Positions 22,786 to 32,304 of a stretch of 33,703 nt of DNA are shown in pieces. The notes below the pieces were generated by a model that was given only the letters and a program-made list of their open reading frames with translations, had not been told where the DNA came from and searched no databases. The first letter of the stretch is position 1, and each line of letters starts with the position of its first letter. Source of the DNA: Planctomycetes bacterium RIFCSPLOWO2_12_38_17 (GTDB taxonomy: Bacteria > Planctomycetota > Brocadiia > Brocadiales > Brocadiaceae). A program made the position numbers and the translations under genes. Location: the NCBI GenBank assembly GCA_001830285.1, contig MHYY01000041.1, positions 1 to 33,703 on the forward strand, written 5' to 3'.

Positions 22786-24066
22786 ATGTCGGAAAAAAGG
22801 GAAAAGGTAGTACTTGCATACTCAGGAGGTTTGGATACCTCTGTTGCAATAAAATGGATTCCTGAAAAATATAACATGGATGTTATAACAGTAACAATTG
22901 ACCTTGGTGCGGTAAAGGATCTGGAGGGAATTAGGCAAAAGGCATTGGAAATAGGGGCAAAGAAGGCTATTGTTGTTGATGCAAAAGAGACATTTGTAAA
23001 ATATTTTATATATCCTGCTTTACGGGCAGGCGCTTTATATGAGGGGGTTTATCCTCTGGCAACTGCACTTGGAAGACCTTTAATCGCAAAATTACTGGCA
23101 GATGTGGCGCATGAGGAAAAGGCTGACGCCGTTGCTCATGGTTGCACAGGCAAAGGGAATGACCAGGTACGATTGGATGTGTCCTTAAATGTTTTAAATC
23201 CAAATTTGCAGATTATTGCACCTGTACGAGAGTGGAGAATGACTCGCGATGAAGAGATTAAATATGCAGAGGAGCACAATATTCCAGTAGAAGCGAAAAT
23301 TAAAAGCCCATACAGTACGGATGAGAATCTCTGGGGTAGGAGTATTGAGTGCGGTGTATTAGAAGACCCATGGGCTGAACCGCCGGAAGAGGTTTATAAA
23401 TGGACAAAAAATGCAAAGGAGACCCCGGATGAACCCGAGTACTTGGAGATACATTTTGATAGAGGTATTCCTGTGGCTATTAATAATGAGGAGATGGACG
23501 GAATAACAATTATTAATACATTAAATGCAAGAGGCGGGAAACATGGTGTCGGTCGTATTGACCATTTGGAAAATCGGCTTGTAGGTATCAAATCAAGAGA
23601 AATTTACGAGGCGCCCGCGGCTAATATATTGCATACAGCGCACAGGGCGCTCGAAGGTATGATTATGACAAAGGACGCATTGAGATTTAAGGAGACTGTA
23701 TCTACACAATATGCAGATTTGATTTATAATGGACTCTGGTTTTCGGCATTTCATCAGGATTTGGTGGCTTATGTTACGAGCAGTCAACGTATCATGAATG
23801 GCACAATTCGTGTAAGACTATCCAAAGGTACATGCACTGTGGTTGGCCGTAAATCGCCTTTGTCACTTTATAGTGAGAAATTAGCTACATATCAAAAAGA
23901 AGATACATTTGATCATTCTGCATCTGTTGGATTTATTAAAATATATGGTTTACAAGTGAAAATACAGGCACAGAAGCAAATGGATGTCCTTGTTGGCAGG
24001 GAGACGCTGCAACTTGATTCTATAATGCCGCCAAAGCTAAAACCTGTTAAGGCTTCGGAGAAGTAA
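22786..24066 (+). CDS. argG: Argininosuccinate synthase
   Basis: ArgG joins citrulline and aspartate with ATP to give argininosuccinate, the second-last step of arginine synthesis. The 426-aa protein is full length. It has the ATP-binding PP-loop AYSGGLDTS (11-19), the segment HGCTGKGNDQVR (118-129) that contacts citrulline and aspartate, and downstream SPYSTDENLWGRSIECG and NARGGKHGVGRIDHLENRLVGIKSREIYEAPAA. GGAG stands 10 nt before the ATG. It is a single-gene unit: argH and other arginine genes are not adjacent. Downstream a weak hairpin (GGTGT...ACACC, 24217-24243) could end its transcript. Confidence 0.95.
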   Translation: MSEKREKVVLAYSGGLDTSVAIKWIPEKYNMDVITVTIDLGAVKDLEGIRQKALEIGAKKAIVVDAKETFVKYFIYPALRAGALYEGVYPLATALGRPLIAKLLADVAHEEKADAVAHGCTGKGNDQVRLDVSLNVLNPNLQIIAPVREWRMTRDEEIKYAEEHNIPVEAKIKSPYSTDENLWGRSIECGVLEDPWAEPPEEVYKWTKNAKETPDEPEYLEIHFDRGIPVAINNEEMDGITIINTLNARGGKHGVGRIDHLENRLVGIKSREIYEAPAANILHTAHRALEGMIMTKDALRFKETVSTQYADLIYNGLWFSAFHQDLVAYVTSSQRIMNGTIRVRLSKGTCTVVGRKSPLSLYSEKLATYQKEDTFDHSASVGFIKIYGLQVKIQAQKQMDVLVGRETLQLDSIMPPKLKPVKASEK

Positions 24067-24321
24067 TATGGATTGCAAGTATTTTAAGTTTTTGATTTCG
24101 AAGGATTCCGTGATATGAATAATTTAGCGCCATTGGGATTGTAATAAAATTCTTTAAATAAGAAAGCCCGATGATAATTATTTCAATGCTACCTTAATCT
24201 TTTTATATATTTAAAGGGTGTCTTTTAAAAAAGTAAAAACACCATGAGTCGTTTTTAGTTAATTTTCGCATTTGCTATTGTTGCGATAGTAGTGCGTAAA
24301 ATTGTATAAAAAGGTGAAGTA

Positions 24322-26085
24322 ATGAAAGTGCTACTTTTATTCCCTCCATCATGGCATCCTTCCCAGCCATATTTAAGCTTACCTTCACTTACTGCATTTT
24401 TACGGGAGAATGGTGTTTCAAATGTTCTGCAAAGAGATTTGAATATTGAATTGCTTGATATACTCCTTACCAGAAAGAAGTGTCTTGAGTTTTATCAAAA
24501 AATTATTAACAAATTGAAGGATATTGACAGAGATTCTAAATATTATGAGGAAAATCAGGAAAAACGGCTGATACTGGTCAACGCATTGGAAATAATTCCT
24601 GAGATGGCAGACAAAGTTGAGCGTGCAAAAAATGTCTTGAGGACCGATGATTTCTACGACCTGGAAAAATATGTTGACAGTGTTAATATAATTAACGACT
24701 CGCTGAAATGTATGTCTGCTTTATACTATCCTTCATTGATGACAGCAGTTAATAATGACATGAGATATTCTGTATATTCTTCGAAGGAAATTTTTATGGC
24801 GCTGGATGATCAAGAAGAAAACATTTTCTTAAATCTTTATAAAGAGCATATATTACCTTCAATTCTGGAATATTCTCCAGATTTGCTTGGTATTTCTATT
24901 ACAAATACTTCACAGATTATTCCGGGGTTAACCCTTGCAAAGTTGGTAAAAAAGCAAAACGAAACAATCTATATTACAATTGGAGGAAGTGTTTTTACAA
25001 AATTGACTGAGAATATAAAAAATATAGAGGGATTGTTTTCCATAGTTGATAGCTTCATTGTTTTTGAAGGAGAACATGCCCTTCTGGAACTGGTGACACA
25101 GATAGATAGGGAAAAGGATTTTAAGAAAGTTCCTAATTTAATTTACAGAGAAAATAATACTACGAAAGTTAATGAGCCTTTTTATGTAGAAGATTTAAAT
25201 GCCCTGCCAACGCCTGATTTTGAAGATTTTCCTTTAGGACTCTATTTTGCACCTTCATCTGTCTTACCGATACAAACATCAAGAGGTTGTTATTACAGAA
25301 AATGTACCTTCTGCAACCTGCATCTCGACCATAGAAATTTTCGTTTGAGACACACTGATTTGCTTATGAAAGATATCCAGACACTTTCGCAAAAGTACAA
25401 TACTTCGTACTTCTTTTTTACTGATGAATCTGTCCCGGTAAATAAACTCAGGGAGGTATCCCGTTGTTTGATAGAAAATAAGTGGGATATAAAGTGGATG
25501 GGAGGGGTTCGATTTGAGAATTCTTTAGATAAATCGTTGTTGGAAAATATGTCAAAATCAGGGTGTTTGAAGCTTGTGTTTGGTCTTGAGTCTTACAATC
25601 AACGCATATTGAATTTAATGAAGAAGGGGACAAGGACAGATATTATGAAAAGAATATTAGACGACTGTCTGGAGCTAGATATAGCATTTCATCTTTATAC
25701 AATTGTCGGATTCCCAACTGAAACTGAGGTAGAGGCAATGGAAACATTGGAGTTTGTACTACAGGAAAAATTTCTCTCTTCGCATGGTTATTCCTGTTTA
25801 CCGTCTCTTTTTGGGATGGAAAAGGATTCTCCAATTACTCACAATCCAAAAGAATATGGCTTAAAGAGCATTATGGCGCCAAAGGCTGAAGATATGGGGT
25901 TGGGTTACTATTATGAAGTTGAGCATGGTATGACACCTGAAGAAAGTAACAGAATGTATGACTATGTAATAGGTAAATTGAGCGAAGAATTATGTCCCTT
26001 TCCATATAATTATTCAATGTCTGACGGATTGTTATATATTACGAGGTCGAAGCAAAAAAGTTACAACCCAGCAGTACCGGTATAA
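24322..26085 (+). CDS. B12-binding-type radical SAM protein
   Basis: The 587-aa protein has an N-terminal cobalamin-binding-like part: it begins KVLLLFPPSWHPSQPYLSLPSLTAFLREN, and has PDLLGISITNTSQIIPGLTLAKLVK (186-210) and a strand-turn IGGSVFT (220-226). The radical SAM core follows. The cluster cysteines are C323, C328 and C331 in RGCYYRKCTFC, spaced CX4CX2C rather than the textbook CX3CX2C. Later core signatures are GGVRFEN (394-400), LVFGLESYNQRILNLMKKG (418-436) and YTIVGFPTET (459-468). About 140 residues (about 50-180) between the first strand and the later B12-like part are an unusual insertion. The start has AAGGTGA upstream. Reaction and substrate are unknown. It lies 55 nt before the sensor kinase and may share its transcript. 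Confidence 0.85.
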   Translation: MKVLLLFPPSWHPSQPYLSLPSLTAFLRENGVSNVLQRDLNIELLDILLTRKKCLEFYQKIINKLKDIDRDSKYYEENQEKRLILVNALEIIPEMADKVERAKNVLRTDDFYDLEKYVDSVNIINDSLKCMSALYYPSLMTAVNNDMRYSVYSSKEIFMALDDQEENIFLNLYKEHILPSILEYSPDLLGISITNTSQIIPGLTLAKLVKKQNETIYITIGGSVFTKLTENIKNIEGLFSIVDSFIVFEGEHALLELVTQIDREKDFKKVPNLIYRENNTTKVNEPFYVEDLNALPTPDFEDFPLGLYFAPSSVLPIQTSRGCYYRKCTFCNLHLDHRNFRLRHTDLLMKDIQTLSQKYNTSYFFFTDESVPVNKLREVSRCLIENKWDIKWMGGVRFENSLDKSLLENMSKSGCLKLVFGLESYNQRILNLMKKGTRTDIMKRILDDCLELDIAFHLYTIVGFPTETEVEAMETLEFVLQEKFLSSHGYSCLPSLFGMEKDSPITHNPKEYGLKSIMAPKAEDMGLGYYYEVEHGMTPEESNRMYDYVIGKLSEELCPFPYNYSMSDGLLYITRSKQKSYNPAVPV

Positions 26086-26140
26086 AACATGTTCAATTAT
26101 AAAAATTATTATCAATTGTATTTAATTTATTAGTTTGTCT

Positions 26141-29100
26141 ATGAGAAGACTTTTATACTTACCGAACATATTTCCGTTAAAATCCATTAAAAACAGGTTG
26201 ATAGTTATTTTTTTGATATGTTCGTTTACTCCGTTGTTATTGTTACGTTTCATGGCGTTTCCCAAAGCACAAAAGGATCTGGAAGAAGCGCTGATAAGAA
26301 ATTTAGAAGGTGTGATGCAAAAGCAGGCAGAAATTGTAAAGATGTGGTTTGAGGAACGGAAGCACGATGCAAAGATTGTTAGTAGAAATCTTTCAGCCGT
26401 GATGGGAAAAAGCGTAAGCGAAAAAGACACTAACACCGTGAGGTTGAATAACTTTGCTGAAATGATTAGAAATGAATATGGTTATAAGGGGGTAAGTATT
26501 ACTTCAAGCGATGGCACAACACTTGTATCTGCAGAAAATGAGTCTAGAGGCGCCAACCTGATAGGCTATGATTATTGTAGAGAGGCTTTGAATGGGAAAA
26601 TCTTTATATCAGGTATTCAGCGGGATTTTAGTGCTGTAGTGGATAATATTGAAAGTGTAGGTTATCCAATAATGTTTTTGTCTGCACCTTTAACAGATAC
26701 TAACGAAACCACAATAGGTGCAATTATTCTCAGGGTAAATACAGCGCCTCTTAGCGGGATTATGAAGACGGCTAAACTTGGAAGAACTGGGGAAACATTT
26801 CTTATAAACAAAGAAGGTTTTATGTTAACAGAGTCACGGTTTTCAGATGCTTTGAGAAATGGGGGCATTATTAAACGAAATACCGCCCTTGAATTAAGGG
26901 TGTTGAATCCTCGTACAGGAAAGCTTACAGAAGGCGCTCAAAAATGTCTGAGTGGTAAAGATGGCTATGATGCGGAAGGTTATATGAATTACGATGGTAA
27001 TATTGTTCTGGGTGCTTGGTGCTGGATTCCAGAGTATGATTGTGGCTTGGTTGCGCAAATAGATATTAGGGAAGGATATGGCGCTGCTTACAGCTTGAAA
27101 AGGTTTGTACTCTCCATGCTTCTGGTTCTTGCGTTTCCATTGACATTAATTGCGTTTTACTTTGGCAGGAGAATTTCAGCCCCAATTCTGGATATGACTG
27201 AAATAACAAAAAGAATTGCTGGTGGAGATTTGGGGCAAAGAGTAAAAACAAGCGATAAAAAGGACGAGATTAATGAATTAGCACAGGCGTTTAATGTAAT
27301 GACAGAGTCCCTGGAAGAAAAGACTATTAAATTAAGAAATTATACAACTGACCTTGAAAAGATAGTAAAAGAAAGAACTCTTAAATTGCAGGAAACATCT
27401 AACTTTTTAAATAGTATCTTGGCAGGTTCAACAGAGTATTCAATAATTGCAGAGGATTTAAATGGCAATATCCTGGAGTTTAACAAGGGGGCAAGTCTTA
27501 TTTATGGATATAATCCTGAAGAAGTGGTTGGTGTTGCCAACGTTAGAATACTTCACACATACGAAGATGTTAGGTTAGGAAATGTTGAAAAGATATTAGA
27601 GATTGCCCGTGGAACAGGCCGTTATGAAGGTGAGGTAATGAGAAGGAGAAAAAACGGCGAAATTTTTCCAGTTCATGTGACATTCACTCTCAGGCGCGAT
27701 GAAAATGGCCAACCCATAGGTTTTGTTGTGATATCAAAAGATATTACAAAAGAAAAGTTGGTGGAACTTGAAAAAGATATTGTAAATAGTATAAACAAAG
27801 CGATTGCATCAGGGCTTGATATTAGAGATGTTTACAAAAACATCTATTTTGAATTAAGGCGTATGATTGATATTTCATGGTTGGGTGTATCGTGCCTTAT
27901 AGAGGGTGCTGAAATAACTGAAGATTCCGATATTGTTGAAGGGGTATTATTTACAGATTTATGGATAAACAAGACACAACATGGTATTTATGCTATGCCT
28001 CATGGTATTGCATATGAAAAGGGTGTACCAGTTTTTGTATCGGATACTCTGGAGAAAAAATATCCAATTGATCAGGATTTATACGAAAAGGAGATACGTT
28101 CTTATCTCTGTTACCCTCTAAAATCAAAAGGAATTACTATCGGAACTGTTACACTGGGAAGTAGAAAAAAGGATGCATTCAGAGAGATACATTTTGGATT
28201 ATTGAATCAAATTACCCCACAGTTGGCAATTGCTGTTGAAAATACAAGGCTTTTTGTGTCCATAAGAGAATCTGAAGAAAAGTACAGGGATTTAGTAGAA
28301 AACGCACCGGAAATGATACATGAGATGGATCCAAGAGGAAAATTTATCAACGTTAATAGAACAGAGTTGGATAAATTAGGTTATTCATTGAAGAAAATGA
28401 AGCAAATGACCCTTGAAGATATTGTGCCAGCGAAGTACAAGGATGATATAAAGCGATATATTCAACGTGTAATACATAAAGGAAGCGGAGAGTTGGAAAT
28501 AGTGTTCCTTACAAAATTGGGAAAGGAAATCAATGTAGAGATTAATGGGACGGCACTTTATAATAAGACGGGAGAGTGTGTTTGTACAAGGGCATTTGTA
28601 CGTGACATTACAGAACGAAAGCGGATGGAAGAACAGGTGCGCAGGTCAGAAAAACTGGCGTCTATGGGTGAGCTGGCTGCTGCAATTGCCCATGAAATAA
28701 GAAACCCTTTGGGGGCAATATGTAATTCAATTGGAATTTTAGATGCACATTTAAAACTAAACGGACAGGACAAGGTTTTATTAGAGATGATTATTGGACA
28801 ATCAGAGAGATTAGACAGGATTATAAGTAGTTTCTTAACCTTTGCTCATCCAAGAGAGCCTTCTTTTTCTTTACAGGATATTAAGGACGTAATTAAAAAT
28901 ACTATTTTTCTTCTCGAACAAGACAACCGATTTACAGATAAGATTGAGGTTAAAGAAACTTATGAGAGCATATTGCCGAAAGTGTTCATTGATCCTGATT
29001 TGATTCATCAAGTGTTATGGAATTTGTTTGTGAATTCACTTGATGCTATGCCACATGGTGGACAAATTAGAATTATGGTAAGAAAGGCAACCCTGTTTTT

Positions 29101-29359
29101 AAGGGACGCAGTAGAAATTGTAATTTCCGATACCGGCATGGGCATACCGCCTCATACGCTTGATAAAATATTCGAGCCTTTTTATACTACAAAAACCGAG
29201 GGAACTGGGCTGGGTCTCGCAATGGTACAGCGCATTATTGATGACCACGGTGGAACGGTTGACGTTAAGAGTAAGGAAGAGAATGGAACAACATTTTTTA
29301 TAAAACTTCCTGTTGGGAATGAGAAATGGGTTGAACAGGGTGGTCTTTTAGTGGGTTAG
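26141..29359 (+). CDS. Membrane sensor histidine kinase, dCache-HAMP-PAS-GAF-PAS-HisKA-HATPase
   Basis: I choose ATG 26141 (1072 aa); a TTG at 26135 is also in frame, and neither has a clear Shine-Dalgarno. Order of parts: TM1 (about 18-38), an extracytoplasmic double-Cache-like sensor domain (about 45-315) with KLGRTGETFLINKEGFMLTESRF, TM2 (about 322-342), HAMP (about 343-395), a coiled linker, PAS (about 420-537), GAF (about 545-705), PAS (about 710-825), and the kinase core. The phosphorylated histidine is H851 in AAIAHEIRNPLG; ATP-binding boxes are LWNLFVNSLDAM (N box), DTGMGIP and TEGTGLGLAM. It senses an external ligand through dCache plus internal signals through PAS/GAF and passes phosphate to the adjacent regulator 6 nt downstream. 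A second gene at 32305 carries a strikingly similar sensor half. Confidence 0.92.
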   Translation: MRRLLYLPNIFPLKSIKNRLIVIFLICSFTPLLLLRFMAFPKAQKDLEEALIRNLEGVMQKQAEIVKMWFEERKHDAKIVSRNLSAVMGKSVSEKDTNTVRLNNFAEMIRNEYGYKGVSITSSDGTTLVSAENESRGANLIGYDYCREALNGKIFISGIQRDFSAVVDNIESVGYPIMFLSAPLTDTNETTIGAIILRVNTAPLSGIMKTAKLGRTGETFLINKEGFMLTESRFSDALRNGGIIKRNTALELRVLNPRTGKLTEGAQKCLSGKDGYDAEGYMNYDGNIVLGAWCWIPEYDCGLVAQIDIREGYGAAYSLKRFVLSMLLVLAFPLTLIAFYFGRRISAPILDMTEITKRIAGGDLGQRVKTSDKKDEINELAQAFNVMTESLEEKTIKLRNYTTDLEKIVKERTLKLQETSNFLNSILAGSTEYSIIAEDLNGNILEFNKGASLIYGYNPEEVVGVANVRILHTYEDVRLGNVEKILEIARGTGRYEGEVMRRRKNGEIFPVHVTFTLRRDENGQPIGFVVISKDITKEKLVELEKDIVNSINKAIASGLDIRDVYKNIYFELRRMIDISWLGVSCLIEGAEITEDSDIVEGVLFTDLWINKTQHGIYAMPHGIAYEKGVPVFVSDTLEKKYPIDQDLYEKEIRSYLCYPLKSKGITIGTVTLGSRKKDAFREIHFGLLNQITPQLAIAVENTRLFVSIRESEEKYRDLVENAPEMIHEMDPRGKFINVNRTELDKLGYSLKKMKQMTLEDIVPAKYKDDIKRYIQRVIHKGSGELEIVFLTKLGKEINVEINGTALYNKTGECVCTRAFVRDITERKRMEEQVRRSEKLASMGELAAAIAHEIRNPLGAICNSIGILDAHLKLNGQDKVLLEMIIGQSERLDRIISSFLTFAHPREPSFSLQDIKDVIKNTIFLLEQDNRFTDKIEVKETYESILPKVFIDPDLIHQVLWNLFVNSLDAMPHGGQIRIMVRKATLFLRDAVEIVISDTGMGIPPHTLDKIFEPFYTTKTEGTGLGLAMVQRIIDDHGGTVDVKSKEENGTTFFIKLPVGNEKWVEQGGLLVG

Positions 29360-29365
29360 TGAAGA

Positions 29366-30769
29366 ATGGACGAAAATAAAATTCTTATTGTGGAAGATCA
29401 GGATGCTATGCGGGAATCCCTTGTTATAGCTTTCAGAGACGAGGGATATCAGGTCGAGGGCGTTGCAAGTGGAGAGGAAGCGATTCAAAAATTGAGTAAT
29501 GATGTTTATGACCTGATTATTACAGACCTCAAAATGAAAAAAGTTGATGGCTTAGAGGTACTGAAGGCAGCAAAGACTGCAAACACAGCATCAGAAGTAG
29601 TGCTTATTACAGCTTATGGCACTATCAGCACAGCCGTTCAGGCGATTAGAGACGGGGCGTACGATTACGTGACAAAACCCTTTCGTCACCATGAAATCCT
29701 AAAAGTTGCCAAAAAAGCCATTGAAAAGAAAAACCTAAAGGACAGAGTTAAATACCTTGAAGGTGAAATTCGTGATAAATATAGATTTGAAGGCGTTGTA
29801 AGCAATTCTAATGCAATGCTTGAAGTTCTTAAAGTTACAGCCCATGTATGCCATACAGATAGCACCGTGCTTATTACAGGTGAAAGCGGTACCGGTAAGG
29901 AGTTAATTGCGAGGGCAATTCATTATAACAGTCCTAGGAAAGATGCCCCGTTTGTCGTAATTAACTGTGGCGCATTACCTGAAAATTTACAGGAAAGTGA
30001 ATTGTTCGGGCATGTAAGAGGCTCTTTTACAGGGGCGATTAAGGATAAGGTGGGATTATTTCAACATGCACAAAAGGGGACTATCCTGCTTGATGAAATC
30101 GGTGAGACCCTGCCTTCAACACAGGTAAAACTTTTGCGTTTTTTACAGGATGGAGAGATACGTCCTGTTGGAGGTAACAAACCAATATATGTGGACACAA
30201 GAATCATTGCTGCTACAAATGAAAATTTAGAAAAAGCAGTTGAGTCTGGGAGATTTAGGAAAGACCTCTTTTATCGAATTAATGTAATACGTGTTCATCT
30301 TCCTTCCCTTAGAGAACGGAGAGAGGATATACCTCTTTTGATAGACTATTTTTTGAAAAAGTTTTCAGACAAACTAGAAAAGGCGAACAAGACATTTTCT
30401 AAAGAGGCAATGCATGTACTGGCTAACTACGATTGGCCTGGTAATATTAGGGAATTACAAAATGTGGTAGAAAGAGTGGTTGCACTGTCAAAGAATGAGA
30501 TAATAGGTGTTGACGAGCTTCCAATCCCTGTAGAAGAGCTTGCAGCGCTTAATAAAAAACCATTTGAGCAGGAGAAGAAAAAATCTTTTATTGTTACAAC
30601 GCTTGCAGAACAGGAAAAAAATGCCATTATTGATGCGCTGAATAAATACGGGGGCAATCAAACAAAAGTTGCTCAGACACTTGGGATATCCACAACAACA
30701 CTCTGGAGAAAAATCAAGAAATACAGGATAAAACCTCAGCATGAAATTTCAGATGACGTGGGGAATTAA
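29366..30769 (+). CDS. NtrC-family sigma-54 response regulator
   Basis: This 467-aa regulator is the partner of the preceding kinase (6-nt gap). The receiver domain (1-120) has acidic D11/D13, phosphoacceptor D54, T82 and K104. The AAA+ sigma-54 activator domain has Walker A GESGTGKE (172-179), Walker B LLDEIGE (241-247) and the sigma-54 contact loop at 219-224, which reads GSFTGA instead of the common GAFTGA. The C-terminus has a Fis-type helix-turn-helix (AIIDALNKYGGNQTKVAQTLGISTTTLWRKIKKYRI). It should open sigma-54 promoters when phosphorylated. I see no clear -24/-12 promoter in the window, so its targets probably lie elsewhere or are too diverged to see. Confidence 0.93.
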   Translation: MDENKILIVEDQDAMRESLVIAFRDEGYQVEGVASGEEAIQKLSNDVYDLIITDLKMKKVDGLEVLKAAKTANTASEVVLITAYGTISTAVQAIRDGAYDYVTKPFRHHEILKVAKKAIEKKNLKDRVKYLEGEIRDKYRFEGVVSNSNAMLEVLKVTAHVCHTDSTVLITGESGTGKELIARAIHYNSPRKDAPFVVINCGALPENLQESELFGHVRGSFTGAIKDKVGLFQHAQKGTILLDEIGETLPSTQVKLLRFLQDGEIRPVGGNKPIYVDTRIIAATNENLEKAVESGRFRKDLFYRINVIRVHLPSLRERREDIPLLIDYFLKKFSDKLEKANKTFSKEAMHVLANYDWPGNIRELQNVVERVVALSKNEIIGVDELPIPVEELAALNKKPFEQEKKKSFIVTTLAEQEKNAIIDALNKYGGNQTKVAQTLGISTTTLWRKIKKYRIKPQHEISDDVGN

Positions 30770-31075
30770 TTTCATCTCGAAATCACAATATATGCTAATT
30801 GCAAATTTATTTGGTTCTTTTGATTTTATGTATAGTTAAGGCTAGATTAATAGAAGAAGATGATAATGAAATTATGTTCATTTAGTACTTGATTATTGGG
30901 TCCTGAAAAATTGAGAGAATCTGCTATTATAGTTTAAATAAAAAAATTGCTTAAAATCTCTCTACGTATTTCGCTAGAATTTATATTGACTTTTGAGCCG
31001 TACTACAGCGACATGAGAGGGCCGTTAACCGCATATTTTTTAAGTGTGTTTGTGGTTATTTTGTGGAAGAAAAGA
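30770..31075. other. Noncoding stretch after the response regulator
   Basis: I see no gene, RNA or clear terminator in this AT-rich DNA. It lies between the response regulator stop and the caspase relic. Confidence 0.4.
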
Positions 31076-31325
31076 CTATGTTTTAACGGGTACAAAAAAG
31101 AAATCGCCTGACTCGTGTCCATCAAAGCTTATAGGTGCATATTGCGGGATCTGCTCTATCATTGCAACTGAGGTATAATAGGTAACTCGAGCTGATACTT
31201 CCTTGCCCGAATGTTGCCCTTCGATAATATCGTTATTTTAATACATCCAGAAATGCTTTTGCAAGAATAGAGTGTTCACCGCTACCTTTTATCTATAGCG
31301 GATAATTGAGCTTGTAATCAAGGGA
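31076..31325 (-). pseudogene. Relic of a caspase-like (peptidase C14) gene, C-terminal part
   Basis: Reading the minus strand in three frames recovers pieces that join into the end of a caspase (C14) domain: LITSS (31307-31321), AIDK (about 31288-31299), KGSGEHSILAKAFLDVLK, then after a frameshift NDIIEGQHSGKEVSARV, and finally IEQIPQYAPISFDGHESGDFFFVP before a stop at 31076. C14 proteins end in the same order: HS-x-FAKAFLDxL, a G(Q/E)-x(5)-V segment, Q-x-P-x-Y, GH-x-GGDFFFVP. The first frame break is an extra A near 31287, a second is near the in-frame TAA around 31234-31237, and a third lies between LITSS and AIDK. The catalytic His and Cys part further upstream is not recognisable. So this is a decayed fragment, not a functional gene. 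Confidence 0.7.
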
Positions 31326-31561
31326 TGTAATTTCACAATGAAACTACCATTGCATAATGTAATCTTTTTTGGCTGGATAAATTTGCCATGTTCGCGTGCT
31401 TACAAGTATTTTTGCTATTATTAAGATATTGAATGTTGACCAGTTATATAAAATAACAAGTGGTTTTTAACTTTTTATTCAAAGTTGGTATATTTTTCGT
31501 TTATATAAAAAGCAGTTAGTATGATTAACGTTACAAATTTTGTTAAAAAGGTGCAAGTAGG

Positions 31562-32236
31562 ATGTTCAAAAGGCGGAAGCCTTTCGATGTTAAAAAGATT
31601 ATAGATGTTAAATTTGATGTAAAAGCTGATTATGAAGAAAGAAATAGTGGCTGTATTGAGCGATTAATCGGTTTTTTTAGGGGATGTCCAAATAGGGAGA
31701 GGGGGAAAATGCAAATAATTGAGAAAGTTAATAATATTTGGAAAAAACTACCAAAGGCGCCGCATCCTGCAATACCGTCAAAGGAGGTGTGGCTTTCGCT
31801 TTGGGGGGCTTTACTGGGGGTTGGTTTTACAGCGTTGCTGGCTTTTCTATGGAAGTGTCCGATGTTGTTAGGACCTTTTGGCGCTTCTGCTGTGTTGATT
31901 TATGGCGCTTATAAGGCGCCGCTTGCACAACCCAGAAATGTACTATTGGGCCATTTTTTAGCCGCTTGTATTGGTGTGACAGTAAATGATTTCTTTGGTG
32001 CAACATACTGGTCTATTGCGCTTGGTGTTGCCCTTGCGCTTGTTCTAATGACGGTGACGTATTCGATACATCCGCCTGCAGGTGCTACCGCATATGTTGC
32101 AGTTCAAACAGCGGGTTTGGGTTCTGGGTATATGTTCATTTTAAATCCCGTACTTTTAGGCGCCTTTATTTTGTTATTAATTGGTGTAATTTTTAATAAA
32201 CTTGGGAAAAGAGATTATCCGACACATTGGTGGTAA
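31562..32236 (+). CDS. HPP-family integral membrane protein
   Basis: The C-terminal 155 residues or so form a four-helix HPP domain: GALLGVGFTALLAFLW, LLGPFGASAVLIYGAYKAPLAQPRNVLLGHFLAACIGV (102-139), IALGVALALVLMTVTYSIHPPAGATA (the HPP motif at 170-172) and a last helix from 195. HPP proteins of cyanobacteria and chloroplasts have been linked to nitrite uptake, so a nitrite or other small-anion transport role is possible but unproven. The 224-aa reading has a charged N-terminal extension of about 70 residues with two cysteines. An internal ATG at 31709 (M50) is preceded by a purine-rich GGGAGAGGGGG and would give the usual family length, so the true start is uncertain. It sits between two sensor genes on the same strand. 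Confidence 0.85.
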   Translation: MFKRRKPFDVKKIIDVKFDVKADYEERNSGCIERLIGFFRGCPNRERGKMQIIEKVNNIWKKLPKAPHPAIPSKEVWLSLWGALLGVGFTALLAFLWKCPMLLGPFGASAVLIYGAYKAPLAQPRNVLLGHFLAACIGVTVNDFFGATYWSIALGVALALVLMTVTYSIHPPAGATAYVAVQTAGLGSGYMFILNPVLLGAFILLLIGVIFNKLGKRDYPTHWW

Positions 32237-32304
32237 GGTTTATGCACAAGCATAGACATTCACGGACATGGACTTACCATATTTAATAATTTACGGAGAG
32301 GGAA

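Noticed and set aside
24217-24243. Hairpin GGTGT...ACACC after argG as intrinsic terminator
   Set aside because: The GC part is only five pairs, the stem has a bulge, and the following T run is displaced; too weak to list as a feature.
31013-31111. Small frame of 32 codons with a membrane-like stretch before the HPP gene
   Set aside because: It crosses the caspase relic on the other strand, has no convincing ribosome site, and its hydrophobic stretch is explained by T-rich DNA.
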